NCBI GenBank assembly: GCA_022600955.1
Contig: JAHZJK010000004.1
Span: 1-64,000 of the forward strand
Direction of reading: 5' to 3'
Length of the DNA: 64,000 nt
From: Gammaproteobacteria bacterium
GTDB lineage: Bacteria > Pseudomonadota > Gammaproteobacteria > Steroidobacterales > Woeseiaceae
Shown here: piece after piece, positions 52,257 to 61,223 of the stretch
Position numbering within the stretch: position 1 is the stretch's first letter
How the letters are laid out: every line of letters begins with the position of its first letter
Program-made: the position numbers and the translations under genes
The notes under the pieces: generated by a model
Told to the model about the DNA's origin: nothing
Databases searched by the model: none
What the model saw: only the letters and a program-made list of their open reading frames with translations

Positions 52257-52409
52257 GCGCAACAGTTTGATAAGAAGAGTAGTAGAAGGACCTCGGGCTC
52301 TGCAGGGAGCCAGGCTACAGGAGGTAGCCGACTCCAAAAAATAAGAGCGTACAAGCCGCCCAGAGGGTCCGAGCGGCACTACAAAAAATACAAGAACGCT
52401 GGAGTGGCA
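52257..52409 (+). other. Structured, GGA-rich 5' leader
   Basis: The leader contains two adjacent hairpins, GGCTC/GAGCC and GGCTAC-AGGAG-GTAGCC, then a CCGC/GCGG hairpin. GGA motifs lie in or beside the first two loops (AAGGACC, CAGGGAG, CAGGAGG), with a fourth in the ribosome-binding site GGAG of the next gene. Hairpin-loop GGA is the recognition pattern of CsrA/RsmA. Post-transcriptional control is therefore possible, but this is inference. Confidence 0.4.
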
Positions 52410-52781
52410 ATGACAAACCAGGTCGATCGCTTCTACGCCGCACTCACTGTGCTGGCAGGACATGGTCATATAAAACAAAGACTTATCAAGGCTTACGAAG
52501 ACAACCTCGCTGAGATTCAGGACGATGAACTGCCGGTTACGTTGAAGCAGTCCTTTGCCGACTTCAGGCTACAAATGCAACAGGTCACGCCGCTCAATGG
52601 CGAAAGCGCCGTCTGTGCTTCCGTGCGCAAGATGTCACTGGATGAAGCCAGCGCATGCGCTGCGTCTGTCGTTGCCTTGTACGGAGAATCCATAAGGTCT
52701 CAGGATACTGTCCAGGCGAAGCCGCCTATGGCGGAGATTGACGAGACCCGAGTGCCGCCGTTCCTGGTGAAATCGGTCTAG
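52410..52781 (+). CDS. Conserved-looking small protein of unknown function
   Basis: This 123-aa cytoplasmic protein starts MTNQVDRFYAALTVLAGHGHIKQRLIKAYEDNL, is mostly helical and ends in a Pro-rich tail (TRVPPFLVKSV). It contains two Cys and no recognised domain. The ATG at 52410 has GGAG five bases upstream. Its stop overlaps the opposing gene in a shared CTAG. Confidence 0.65.
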   Translation: MTNQVDRFYAALTVLAGHGHIKQRLIKAYEDNLAEIQDDELPVTLKQSFADFRLQMQQVTPLNGESAVCASVRKMSLDEASACAASVVALYGESIRSQDTVQAKPPMAEIDETRVPPFLVKSV

Positions 52782-53791
52782 TCGACCTTAATCGGGTAGT
52801 AGACGTAGGTGACGAGGTCCTTTTCTGCGACCTGTCCTGGGTCGCTCAGATATGACTCCCATGCCGCACCGGCGCGCTCAATTCCTGTCGCCGCCAGATA
52901 GGCTGCGATCTTCCTGTGTGTTGTCGTTAGTCGACGATACGAGCCTGTGTGTTTCACTCGCACGACGGGGCCTGCCCAGGTCGCACCAATTCTGACGCTC
53001 TTGCCGTCCCTGGCTACGGTGTCGGTAAGCCCGCGAACCGGTATGCCGGCATCAAAAGAGAGCGCAGAGCCGGCATAATTGCGCGTAATGGACAATGGCG
53101 CGCCCGCGATCTGCAGCCCCTGCTCTTCGATAAAACTGAGAACCTGGAAATAGGCTTTGCCCATCGCATCCGAAATCGCATCCGGTTGTGGTTGCGAGGA
53201 CGTCGACAGGTAGGCGATGTCCGTAGCTTCGACCACGATGTGCTCAAAGTCGATATCACTAAAATCGGCACCAGGCAGGCTCTCAGCGAGTTCCTTGAGC
53301 CGTGACAGTCCGTCCTGATAGTCGCGCGCGACAACGCTTCCCAGCATTGATGCGAAGTAACGACCGACAATATTAATGCCGTAGTCAGCCTCAAAACCCC
53401 AGCTCACGAGCGTGGTGCCAACGCCTGGGACGAGGTTGAACCAGCTCCTGGCTTCTCCCGCTTCTCCGGGGCTCAATACAATACCGACATGCTCGTACGG
53501 ACGACTCTCGGTGATCATCTGGGTGCCGCTGCCGATAATCGCGCCATCCCACGTCATGATAGCGCCCTCACCGCGCCGGGCACCCGAATACAGGAAGCGC
53601 GCATTGGGGTCAGTGTTGGTCCATGGCGCCCAGTGTGAAAAGCGTCGAAAATCGTTCACAAGCGCGAATACTGTTGCTGGCTGAGCGTCGATCTCGATAT
53701 TGACTTCAATGCGGTGCTTTTGCGGCAAGGCGAAACCGACAATGACTAGTAGCACCAGCAGCGCCCCGATTCCGTATAGTAGTTTCTGCAC
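52778..53791 (-). CDS. SRPBCC-fold protein with GyrI-like effector-binding domain
   Basis: This 337-aa protein has an N-terminal membrane segment (LLYGIGALLVLLVIVGFAL) and an SRPBCC (START-like) domain (IEIDAQPATVFALVNDFRRFSHWAPW). The C-terminal part (VRVKHTGSYRRLTTTHRKIAAYLAATG...DLVTYVYYPIK) resembles the GyrI/AraC effector-binding domain. Both domains bind small hydrophobic ligands. The ligand is unknown. GTG at 53791 is the chosen start; the upstream extension is not family-like. Confidence 0.75.
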   Translation of the reverse strand: MQKLLYGIGALLVLLVIVGFALPQKHRIEVNIEIDAQPATVFALVNDFRRFSHWAPWTNTDPNARFLYSGARRGEGAIMTWDGAIIGSGTQMITESRPYEHVGIVLSPGEAGEARSWFNLVPGVGTTLVSWGFEADYGINIVGRYFASMLGSVVARDYQDGLSRLKELAESLPGADFSDIDFEHIVVEATDIAYLSTSSQPQPDAISDAMGKAYFQVLSFIEEQGLQIAGAPLSITRNYAGSALSFDAGIPVRGLTDTVARDGKSVRIGATWAGPVVRVKHTGSYRRLTTTHRKIAAYLAATGIERAGAAWESYLSDPGQVAEKDLVTYVYYPIKVD

Positions 53792-53864
53792 TCGCAATAT
53801 TCCGTAGAACTCCGATCGGCGGGAATTATTCCACAGAACCGCGCGATTGGGCACAATGCACGTT

Positions 53865-54692
53865 ATGACGACCACGACTCATACGTCACTGCCCATCGGC
53901 GTGTTCGATTCCGGGGTAGGCGGCCTGACAGTTCTCAAGGCAGTGCGCGACAAACTGCCGCATGAGGACTTCATCTACCTTGGCGACACAGCGCGGCTTC
54001 CTTATGGCACCAAGAGCCCTGTCTCGATTGCGCGCTATGCAACGCAGGCGACCGAAAAACTGCAAAAGCAGGGTATCAAAATGCTGGTCGTTGCCTGCAA
54101 CACGGCCTCAGCCGTTGCGCTGGATGCTTTGCGCAAGCAATTCCACCCGTTGCCCGTTGTCGGTGTTGTCGAGCCAGGCGCAACGGCGGCCATTGCCGCA
54201 AAGCCCGGTGGGTCGCATCTGGTCCTCGCGACCGAAGCGACGGTGCGCCTGCACGCCTACAGCGAGGCGATTGCGGAGCGCGACGAAAATGCAACGATAC
54301 GGGAGCAGGCTTGCGAAATGCTGGTATCGCTGGCGGAGGAAGGCTGGACGGATGGCGACATTGCGACGGCAATTGTCGAGCGCTATTTGAACGACGCCGC
54401 GGCCGAAGGTTTTGCGTTCACCAGCATTATTCTGGGATGCACGCATTTTCCGCTGCTGCGCGACCTGATCGCCGCCGTCGCCGGCTCCAGTGTTGTCGTC
54501 GTAGATTCCGCGAGCACGACTGCGGACGTCGTGCAGCAGCGGCTCGAAAAAGACAGTGCGCTTGCTACACGAACGAGGGCCGGTTCGCTGAAACTGTTTG
54601 CGACCGATGGGGTAACCCGTTTTGCCCGGGTTGGCGGGCAATTTCTTGGCACGCCACTGTCCGCAAATGACGTGCAGCTGGTCGATCTTTGA
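53865..54692 (+). CDS. murI: Glutamate racemase MurI
   Basis: MurI supplies D-glutamate for peptidoglycan. The 275-aa protein carries the family motifs DSGVGGLTVLKAV, ACNTASAVAL with catalytic C78, and GCTHFPLL with C192. The frame also opens at TTG 53847 and ATG 53856; no Shine-Dalgarno separates the choices. It is divergent from the SRPBCC gene. Confidence 0.93.
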   Translation: MTTTTHTSLPIGVFDSGVGGLTVLKAVRDKLPHEDFIYLGDTARLPYGTKSPVSIARYATQATEKLQKQGIKMLVVACNTASAVALDALRKQFHPLPVVGVVEPGATAAIAAKPGGSHLVLATEATVRLHAYSEAIAERDENATIREQACEMLVSLAEEGWTDGDIATAIVERYLNDAAAEGFAFTSIILGCTHFPLLRDLIAAVAGSSVVVVDSASTTADVVQQRLEKDSALATRTRAGSLKLFATDGVTRFARVGGQFLGTPLSANDVQLVDL

Positions 54693-54727
54693 TACTGTTC
54701 AATTACTACTGTTTTCGGGGTTTAACT

Positions 54728-56389
54728 GTGAGTCTTATTCAATCCTATCGTCACCTTGGCGCGTTGCTGCTGTCTTTTTTGTTGGCCTCCTGCGGCACCG
54801 AGACGCAACCCGAGAGTTCCTTCCAGCCGTTGCAAACCGTCACGGCCAGGCCCGATATTTATGCCGATTTCACGCTAACCGCAGACCTTAGCGAGTTGTC
54901 GGATGATCAGCGCGAAATGATCAAGTACCTGATAGATGCCGCGCAAATCATGGATGACCTGTTTTGGCGTCAGGCCTATGGCGATGACTACGAGACCTGG
55001 CTTGAGTCAATTGCGGACATAGATACCCGTCGTTTCGCTGAACTGAACTACGGGCCATGGGATCGTCTCGACGGCGACAAGCCGTTCATGGAGGGCGTGC
55101 GGGCCAAGCCGCCGGGCGCAAACATGTATCCGGCGGATATGAGCAAGGAAGAATTCGAACAGGCTTATTTGCCAGGCAAGGCTGGATTGTATTCGCTGGT
55201 CCGGCGTGACGCCGAAGGTAAGCTGATGCTGGTTCCCTACCATGTTGAGTATGCCGATGAGCTCAAACAGGCGGCGGATTTGCTGAAAGAGGCAGCAAAA
55301 CTTGCCGAAAGCACGGATTTTGCAAACTATCTCAAGCTGCGCGCCGCGGCCCTGATCAGCGACGAGTACCAGGTCAGCGACATGTACTGGATGGATGTGC
55401 GTGACAATGAAATCGACGTCGTTATCGGTGCCATCGAAACCTACGAAGACGCGCTGTTCGGTTATCGCGCAGGTTACGAGGCCTACGTTCTTATCAAGGA
55501 CCTTGAGTGGAGCGATCGACTCAGTCGTTTCGCACAATTCTTACCGGCGTTGCAAAAAGGGCTTCCGGTTGCCGACGAATACAAGTGGGAAATGCCCGGC
55601 ACGGACTCTGACCTGAATGCCTACGATGTTGTCTATTATGCCGGACACAGCAACGCGGGCGGCAAGACGATCGCGATCAACTTGCCGAATGATGAGGAGG
55701 TACAGCTATCAAGAGGCACCCGACGCCTGCAGCTCAAGAACGCCATGCAGGCCAAGTTCGACAAGATCCTGGAGCCGATTGCTGACGAACTGGTGGATGA
55801 GTCGCAACGGGAACATGTATCGTTCGACGCTTTTTTCGCGAATACGATGTTTCACGAGGTCGCTCACGGTCTGGGTATCAAGAACACCATAACTGGCAGC
55901 GGTACTGTGCGCGAAGCACTGCTCGACCTGTCTTCGAGTATGGAGGAGGGCAAGGCCGACGTCCTTGGTCTCTACATGATTACTGAGTTGCACAAGGCCG
56001 GCGAGCTTGGCGAAGTTGATTTGCGTGATTATTACGTGACTTTCATGACCAGCATATTCCGCTCTATTCGCTTCGGTGCATCGAGCGCACATGGCAAAGC
56101 CAACATGGTGCGATTCAACTTTTTCCTCGAAAGCGGTGCGTTTTCTCGCGATACGGAAACAGGCCGCTATAGCGTCGACTTCGAAAAGATGGAAGCAGCG
56201 ATGACTGACTTGTCTCGCTTGCTATTGACCCTACAGGGTGACGGCGACTATGACGGAGCGAAAAAGCTCACCGAGTCAAAAGGCGTAATCGGAGCGGACC
56301 TGCAGTCTGATCTGGACAGGCTTACGCAGGCAGAAATACCTGTGGACATTACTTTTCAACAGGGTGTGGCAGAACTCGGTATCGACTGA
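54728..56389 (+). CDS. DPP III-like (M49) zinc metallopeptidase lipoprotein with HEXXH site
   Basis: This 553-aa protein has a lipoprotein signal (LLLSFLLASCGTE, lipobox LASC). Its M49-like C-terminal half carries H376-E-V-A-H380 and E406-E407-G-K-A-D, matching the second M49 motif EEXRAE/D. Classic dipeptidyl peptidase III has the longer HEXXXH. A five-residue HEXXH version is known from a few bacteria such as Caldithrix, so this may be a peptidase of that type. The GTG at 54728 is chosen (GGGG seven bases before it). Confidence 0.78.
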   Translation: MSLIQSYRHLGALLLSFLLASCGTETQPESSFQPLQTVTARPDIYADFTLTADLSELSDDQREMIKYLIDAAQIMDDLFWRQAYGDDYETWLESIADIDTRRFAELNYGPWDRLDGDKPFMEGVRAKPPGANMYPADMSKEEFEQAYLPGKAGLYSLVRRDAEGKLMLVPYHVEYADELKQAADLLKEAAKLAESTDFANYLKLRAAALISDEYQVSDMYWMDVRDNEIDVVIGAIETYEDALFGYRAGYEAYVLIKDLEWSDRLSRFAQFLPALQKGLPVADEYKWEMPGTDSDLNAYDVVYYAGHSNAGGKTIAINLPNDEEVQLSRGTRRLQLKNAMQAKFDKILEPIADELVDESQREHVSFDAFFANTMFHEVAHGLGIKNTITGSGTVREALLDLSSSMEEGKADVLGLYMITELHKAGELGEVDLRDYYVTFMTSIFRSIRFGASSAHGKANMVRFNFFLESGAFSRDTETGRYSVDFEKMEAAMTDLSRLLLTLQGDGDYDGAKKLTESKGVIGADLQSDLDRLTQAEIPVDITFQQGVAELGID

Positions 56390-56399
56390 CGCTGGCAAC

Positions 56400-57488
56400 T
56401 CAGTTGCCAAGATCGCCTTTCGCAATGCGGGCCAGCTGATGTCCGAATAGTGTGGTCAGAAACAAGGAGTTGCGAGTTTCAACCACGCCCGTCATCGTCG
56501 CAAAACGGGCGCGTGGATCATGCATATTCATGAGTACCTCGCCGTTGCCGTTAATCGCGATGACATGTGACGACTCTTTTGCTTTCGGCCGCATGAAAGA
56601 CGGTAGTCGCTGCACTATCTTGCGCAATAATGGCTTATCGGACATCGCATCGAGCATTGCGTCGCGGGGCGCGGCTATTCCGATCCAGAATCGTCCGTTG
56701 AGACCGCTCTTGATATTGTCCGGAAAGCCGGGAAGATTCTGCAGCAGTACTTCATGCGTGCCTGCTTTTTCGCCGTTGAGCCAGTATTTGAGAATCCGGT
56801 AGGAGCCAGTTTCGGCAACGATAAGGAAATCCCCGGCGGTGCTGACAGCAACACCGTTCGCGAAATTCAAACCACTCAACAGCGTCCTGACGTCGCCGCT
56901 TAACGGGTCAAACTCGAGCACTCGGCCGTGCCCGCCGTGTTCGAGAATATCGAGCAAGCTGGCCTCATAGGTGCCGCGATACGATTCGGCACCAAACTTG
57001 GTGCTGGACTGGCTGAAGTAGATCTTGCCGTCTGGCCCTATGCCAAGATTGTTGGCATAAACCAGTGGTTCTCCATCAACCGTATCGAGAAGGGTCGTGA
57101 CTGTGCCGTCCATCGAGATTCGTTGCAGGCCACTGTACGAGTTAGCCACGATCAGGCTTCCATCGGCGGCTGTTTCGATTCCCAGTGGTCGCCCGCCCGG
57201 GTTGGCAAGTTCGGTGACTGCACGGCCTCGCAAGCGGATGATGGTGCCGTCGGCGGTCGTGATGTAGAGGCGATTGTCTTTGCCGACCGTCGCATCTTCC
57301 GGCCCTTCGTATTCGCCAATATCTATGCCAGTTGCTGTACGCAGTAACTCATTGCGAGCGAAAGGGTCTATGTAGCCGCGGTCGACGGGCGCTTGCCATG
57401 CAACTGGCTCGATAGGCACAGGCCACAAAAGCAGATAGGCCGCGAGTACCGCAAAGACTATTGCTGCAGTGGCCAGGGTCTTTTTCAT
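56400..57488 (-). CDS. Strictosidine synthase-like beta-propeller protein
   Basis: This 362-aa protein has an N-terminal membrane segment (MKKTLATAAIVFAVLAAYLLLW) and a six-bladed SMP-30/strictosidine synthase-type propeller (ANGVAVSTAGDFLIVAETGSYRILKYWLNGEKAG, FPDNIKSGLNGRFWIGIA). Bacterial members are often lactonases or unassigned hydrolases anchored in the envelope; the substrate is unknown. It is six bases after folE. Confidence 0.82.
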   Translation of the reverse strand: MKKTLATAAIVFAVLAAYLLLWPVPIEPVAWQAPVDRGYIDPFARNELLRTATGIDIGEYEGPEDATVGKDNRLYITTADGTIIRLRGRAVTELANPGGRPLGIETAADGSLIVANSYSGLQRISMDGTVTTLLDTVDGEPLVYANNLGIGPDGKIYFSQSSTKFGAESYRGTYEASLLDILEHGGHGRVLEFDPLSGDVRTLLSGLNFANGVAVSTAGDFLIVAETGSYRILKYWLNGEKAGTHEVLLQNLPGFPDNIKSGLNGRFWIGIAAPRDAMLDAMSDKPLLRKIVQRLPSFMRPKAKESSHVIAINGNGEVLMNMHDPRARFATMTGVVETRNSLFLTTLFGHQLARIAKGDLGN

Positions 57489-57493
57489 GGGTG

Positions 57494-58096
57494 CTAGCGG
57501 TTCGCGTCTATCATGCGCAGGAACTCAACGCGGGTGCGCGCATCTTTGCGAAAGGTGCCTACCATCTGGCTCGTCACCATTGATACATCCGACTTGTGAA
57601 TGCCGCGGGTCGTCATGCATTGGTGCTTCGCTTCAACGACGACACCGACGCCTTTTGGCTGCAGCACATCCTGAATGCAATTCGCGATCTGAGCCGTCAT
57701 TTTTTCCTGCACCTGAAAGCGCCGCGCGAACGCTTCGACCACACGTGCAAGTTTGCTGATACCAACAACCTTGTTGTTCGGTAAGTAACCAACATGCGCT
57801 TTGCCAATTATCGGCGCCATGTGGTGCTCGCAGTGGGATTCGAACGCGATGTCACGTAGTACGATCATCTCGTCGTAGCCTTCAACCTCTTCGAACGTGC
57901 GCTGCAGATACTCAACAGGATTGCTCTTATAGCCGCTAAACCAGTCCTCGTATGCTCGTGCAACCCGCTTTGGTGTGTCGAGCAGTCCCTCGCGGCGCGT
58001 GTCTTCACCGGCCCACAACAAAAGAGTCTCAACGGCTTCTTCTGCTTGCCGGCGGCTGGGTTTGCGAGGTTTCGGTTGTTTCTTCTTGGCGGGCAC
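57494..58096 (-). CDS. folE: GTP cyclohydrolase I FolE
   Basis: FolE makes 7,8-dihydroneopterin triphosphate from GTP for folate and related pterins. The 200-aa protein has the zinc- and substrate-binding motifs [29 protein letters not shown] and HQCMTTRGI. The basic N-terminus ([15 protein letters not shown]) is a short extension. Confidence 0.95.
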   Translation of the reverse strand: MPAKKKQPKPRKPSRRQAEEAVETLLLWAGEDTRREGLLDTPKRVARAYEDWFSGYKSNPVEYLQRTFEEVEGYDEMIVLRDIAFESHCEHHMAPIIGKAHVGYLPNNKVVGISKLARVVEAFARRFQVQEKMTAQIANCIQDVLQPKGVGVVVEAKHQCMTTRGIHKSDVSMVTSQMVGTFRKDARTRVEFLRMIDANR

Positions 58097-58170
58097 AGTC
58101 GTTCCTGATTCGAGGGTTGGCTGATCGATACTACATATCGATCGGGGTCTTTGACCAGCGATGGTTGTTT

Positions 58171-58749
58171 TTAGCCGCAGCTCACGCCGGTGCCGCCCAG
58201 ACCGCAGTAGCCACCGGGGTTTTTTGCAAGGTATTGCTGGTGGTATTCCTCAGCAAAAGAGAACTCGTCCAGCGGTGTTACTTCCGTCGTGATAGCGGGT
58301 AGCCCCGCAGAGAGCAGTTTCGCCTGGTAAGACTGAAGAGAGTCTCTTGCAATTGTGGCTTGCTCATCAGTGAGCGTGAATATTGCTGAGCGATACTGGG
58401 TACCTATGTCATTGCCTTGCCGCATGCCTTGCGTAGGGTCGTGGTTCTCCCAGAAAACACTGAGAAGTTCGCGATAGCTCACGTGGCTCGGGTCGAAAGT
58501 AACCAGTACGACCTCAGCATGTCCCGTGTCACCACTGCATACCTGTTGGTAGTTTGCGTGCGCGACCGCGCCGCCGGTGTAGCCGACGGCGGTTGAATGT
58601 ACACCCTCAGTTTCCCAGAAGCGGCGCTCGGCGCCCCAGAAACAACCCATGGCGAATACCGCCTGTTGTAAATGATCGTCGAAGGGACCGCTCAACGAGT
58701 TGCCGTTAACGAAGTGCTGCTCTGGCACCTGTACAGGGGAGTTGGTCAT
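58171..58749 (-). CDS. msrA: Peptide methionine sulfoxide reductase MsrA
   Basis: MsrA reduces methionine-S-sulfoxide. The 192-aa protein has the active site [18 protein letters not shown], the [16 protein letters not shown] segment and a C-terminal resolving Cys. No signal peptide, so cytoplasmic. It complements periplasmic MsrPQ. Confidence 0.95.
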   Translation of the reverse strand: MTNSPVQVPEQHFVNGNSLSGPFDDHLQQAVFAMGCFWGAERRFWETEGVHSTAVGYTGGAVAHANYQQVCSGDTGHAEVVLVTFDPSHVSYRELLSVFWENHDPTQGMRQGNDIGTQYRSAIFTLTDEQATIARDSLQSYQAKLLSAGLPAITTEVTPLDEFSFAEEYHQQYLAKNPGGYCGLGGTGVSCG

Positions 58750-58761
58750 GGAATTGTCTCT

Positions 58762-59598
58762 CTATTGTGCCTGGTAACGTCCGCCGCGCCGCGGCCGCTC
58801 AATAATACCGTCAGCGCTCTGGAATCGCACTGCGATAGACTGGGTTCGCCCCCATTCGACGGCGCGATAAACCGCGAAGTGCAGGTGCGGCATTGTTGTG
58901 TGCCCTGTATTGCCGGAGAGGCCGATGCGTTGGCCACGCGCCACGCTGTCACCAACTTCGACAAGCGCACCTGCTTTTTTCAGATGGTAATACTCTCCGG
59001 TCGTACCGTCGGTGTGAAGTATGACAATAAAATTGGCGTATTTGCCACAGCCGTCCGACCAGCAGCCGCGGTCGTTAGACTCCTCGACCCGCGCCACGAC
59101 GCCAGAGCGGGCAGCGTGCACGGCGGTTCCCTCGCGCATATCAAAGTCGATCGCGAATTCTTCAATGCCCTTGTGACTGAAGTTTGAACCATAGCCTTGC
59201 AACACGCGGTACGAATGGTCGCTGGCATAGGGCAATGCATACAGATGGTCATCGTCGTGATCAGCATCGATACGTCCGACTGTCCAGTCATATCTGTAGC
59301 GGTAATAGCCCTTGTTGCCACCTTCGTGATGGTCAAGCAACATGACGCGCTCGGATTCTCCGGGGCCAAGGGTGCTGGTAACGACATCGGGACCTGCAAC
59401 AGAAAAGTTACGAGTACGAACAGAGAGTGTGTAGGTGATCGGGAAGTCGCCGAGGTTACGAGCTCTTAGTTCAACGTCTGAGCCGGTCTTGACCTCGTCA
59501 ACGCAGATCCAGTCATCGCGGCACTCCGCACTGGCGGCGCTTGCGACACAGCACATCACTGCTGCCGTCAGCGCGATAGTTCGATGCCTGGGAATCAA
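58762..59598 (-). CDS. Secreted M23-family (LytM-like) metallopeptidase
   Basis: This 278-aa protein has a signal peptide (ALTAAVMCCVASAASAE) and a C-terminal M23 zinc domain. The zinc-ligand regions (SHKGIEEFAIDFDM and PHLHFAVYR) match the family's H..D and HxH pattern, so it is probably an active peptidoglycan endopeptidase or an activator of amidases. It overlaps the TPR gene stop. Confidence 0.88.
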   Translation of the reverse strand: MIPRHRTIALTAAVMCCVASAASAECRDDWICVDEVKTGSDVELRARNLGDFPITYTLSVRTRNFSVAGPDVVTSTLGPGESERVMLLDHHEGGNKGYYRYRYDWTVGRIDADHDDDHLYALPYASDHSYRVLQGYGSNFSHKGIEEFAIDFDMREGTAVHAARSGVVARVEESNDRGCWSDGCGKYANFIVILHTDGTTGEYYHLKKAGALVEVGDSVARGQRIGLSGNTGHTTMPHLHFAVYRAVEWGRTQSIAVRFQSADGIIERPRRGGRYQAQ

Positions 59599-61055
59599 CG
59601 CTTGCCGGCTTTTGTTGCGGTACTCGCCTTCGCCCTGGACTCGCGCAGGGACTCGAGGTCTGCCTGCAAGTAAGAGAAACTGTGTGTGAACGTTCTTTCA
59701 GTTGCCTCTACGATCTTTCCGTTAACGATTTGCGGACGAAAGACGCGACGGCGAAATTCACGATGCACGACCGTCTGCATATCGGTGAACTCCGGTGGAT
59801 TCGCACGCGTTTCTAAGTCACGAACGTGGCCGCGTGTCGTTACTGTGTATGTGACTTCGATCTTACCGGTATGCAAGTCGCTTCGGTCACCGCCGGACTC
59901 TGCTACACCACCTGCGTAGGAGGGCAGCGGTCTTACGCTGATTGCAAGCGGTTGCGAGAATTCCTGGTCACGCAGCAGAAGTCGTTCGTCGTCAGCGGAA
60001 AGAGACTTCCACACTTCTGCATAAATTCGGCGCGACCTGTTCTGCGATTCGATGTAGGTATAGTAGTCCGCGAGTGCAAGCTTTGTCTTGGCAACTTCGC
60101 GCCAGTCGAGACCTTCAGTCTTTTCCGCAATTCGCGCCGCGCGTTTAAAATACATTTCGCCGGTCGAAACGAGTCCGCGCTGCTCATTCATGGCCGACGT
60201 CATGTCCGAGAAATAGAAGGACTCGCCCAATCGCCGCAGCGGTTCAATGAGCATTGGATCGTCTTTGCCGCCGCCCGACTCAACGATACGGATTGCACGC
60301 CGATAGGATGCGCGTTCTTCATTGTAGTACCCGGCCCTGTGTTGCCAGGAAGCTCGATTCATCAATGAAGGAATCAGGCCGAGCGGGTTTTTCTCGAAGT
60401 GCTTGACGTTAATGATATGGATGCGGTCTAGCGTATTGCGGGCTTGCTTGGTGTCACCCATGCGAATAAAAGACTCGGCCATCGACTCCAGGATTTCTAC
60501 CTGGTCAAGGTTGTGCGGGCCTTCGTTAACCTGCGTGATGTGAGCAGCACGGTTGTAAGTTCTATTGGCGATGTCTGGCCGGCCGTTGGCCATTTGCGCC
60601 GAACCGAGACCTTTTAGAGGATTGACGAGCGCGTTGTGCAGGCGATCTTCAACCGTTTCAATTATTTCTATCGATGATGAAAAGTTTTGAATAGCGGCAT
60701 CGTACTGTCCGCTGCTGTGTTGCACGATGCCGAGATTGTTCAGCGCGCTTGCTGTCTCGCGGGACATCGGGCCATAGACCCTGATGGCTAACTCAACGAT
60801 TCGTTTCGCGGCGACGTCGGCCTCATCCAGCGAGCCCTCCTGTATGTACTCCCGGTAGCGCGTGAATTCGTTGAGCAAGCGTTCTTCGGACACGATTTCT
60901 TCAGCGGGGGATGGTGTTTCTTCCTCAGCGACAGGCACCGTCTGGTCGAGCGGTCCCACCATGACGGCGTCCGCGACGTCGCTATCCTGAGCAATAGCGG
61001 CTGTGGTGCCAATCAAGAGTGCGAGTAGGGCGGAGTACGTTATATTTGTTGTCAT
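59595..61055 (-). CDS. TPR-repeat protein with TonB-like C-terminal domain
   Basis: This 486-aa exported protein (signal ITYSALLALLIGTTAAIAQ) has several TPR helix pairs (MSRETASALNNLGIVQHSSGQYDAAIQNFSSSIEI and following). It ends in a TonB C-terminal-like fold (IEVTYTVTTRGHVRDLETR...VHREFRRRVFRPQIVNGK). It lacks a membrane anchor plus proline-rich spacer, so it is not a classic TonB. A periplasmic envelope role is inferred. The ATG at 61055 is chosen. Confidence 0.75.
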   Translation of the reverse strand: MTTNITYSALLALLIGTTAAIAQDSDVADAVMVGPLDQTVPVAEEETPSPAEEIVSEERLLNEFTRYREYIQEGSLDEADVAAKRIVELAIRVYGPMSRETASALNNLGIVQHSSGQYDAAIQNFSSSIEIIETVEDRLHNALVNPLKGLGSAQMANGRPDIANRTYNRAAHITQVNEGPHNLDQVEILESMAESFIRMGDTKQARNTLDRIHIINVKHFEKNPLGLIPSLMNRASWQHRAGYYNEERASYRRAIRIVESGGGKDDPMLIEPLRRLGESFYFSDMTSAMNEQRGLVSTGEMYFKRAARIAEKTEGLDWREVAKTKLALADYYTYIESQNRSRRIYAEVWKSLSADDERLLLRDQEFSQPLAISVRPLPSYAGGVAESGGDRSDLHTGKIEVTYTVTTRGHVRDLETRANPPEFTDMQTVVHREFRRRVFRPQIVNGKIVEATERTFTHSFSYLQADLESLRESRAKASTATKAGKR

Positions 61056-61200
61056 ACTTGTGCTGTTGATATTCCAGACGAAATTTGAGTATCCGAACAA
61101 GTCTCCCTAGTGACTTTAGGACCAAATTACGCGCATTAAGTTCGTGGCAAAACGCGCGTCCTGCTTACGCTCCACTATAACCGACAGGAGCTGATGCGCG

Positions 61201-61217
61201 ATAGCACACGGTGCTAT
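61201..61217 (-). other. Hairpin near the radical SAM gene stop
   Basis: ATAGCAC (61201-61207) and GTGCTAT (61211-61217) form a perfect 7-bp stem with a three-base loop, seven bases after the minus-strand stop at 61224. No T run follows, so the terminator assignment is tentative. Confidence 0.4.
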
Positions 61218-61223
61218 TAGCGT

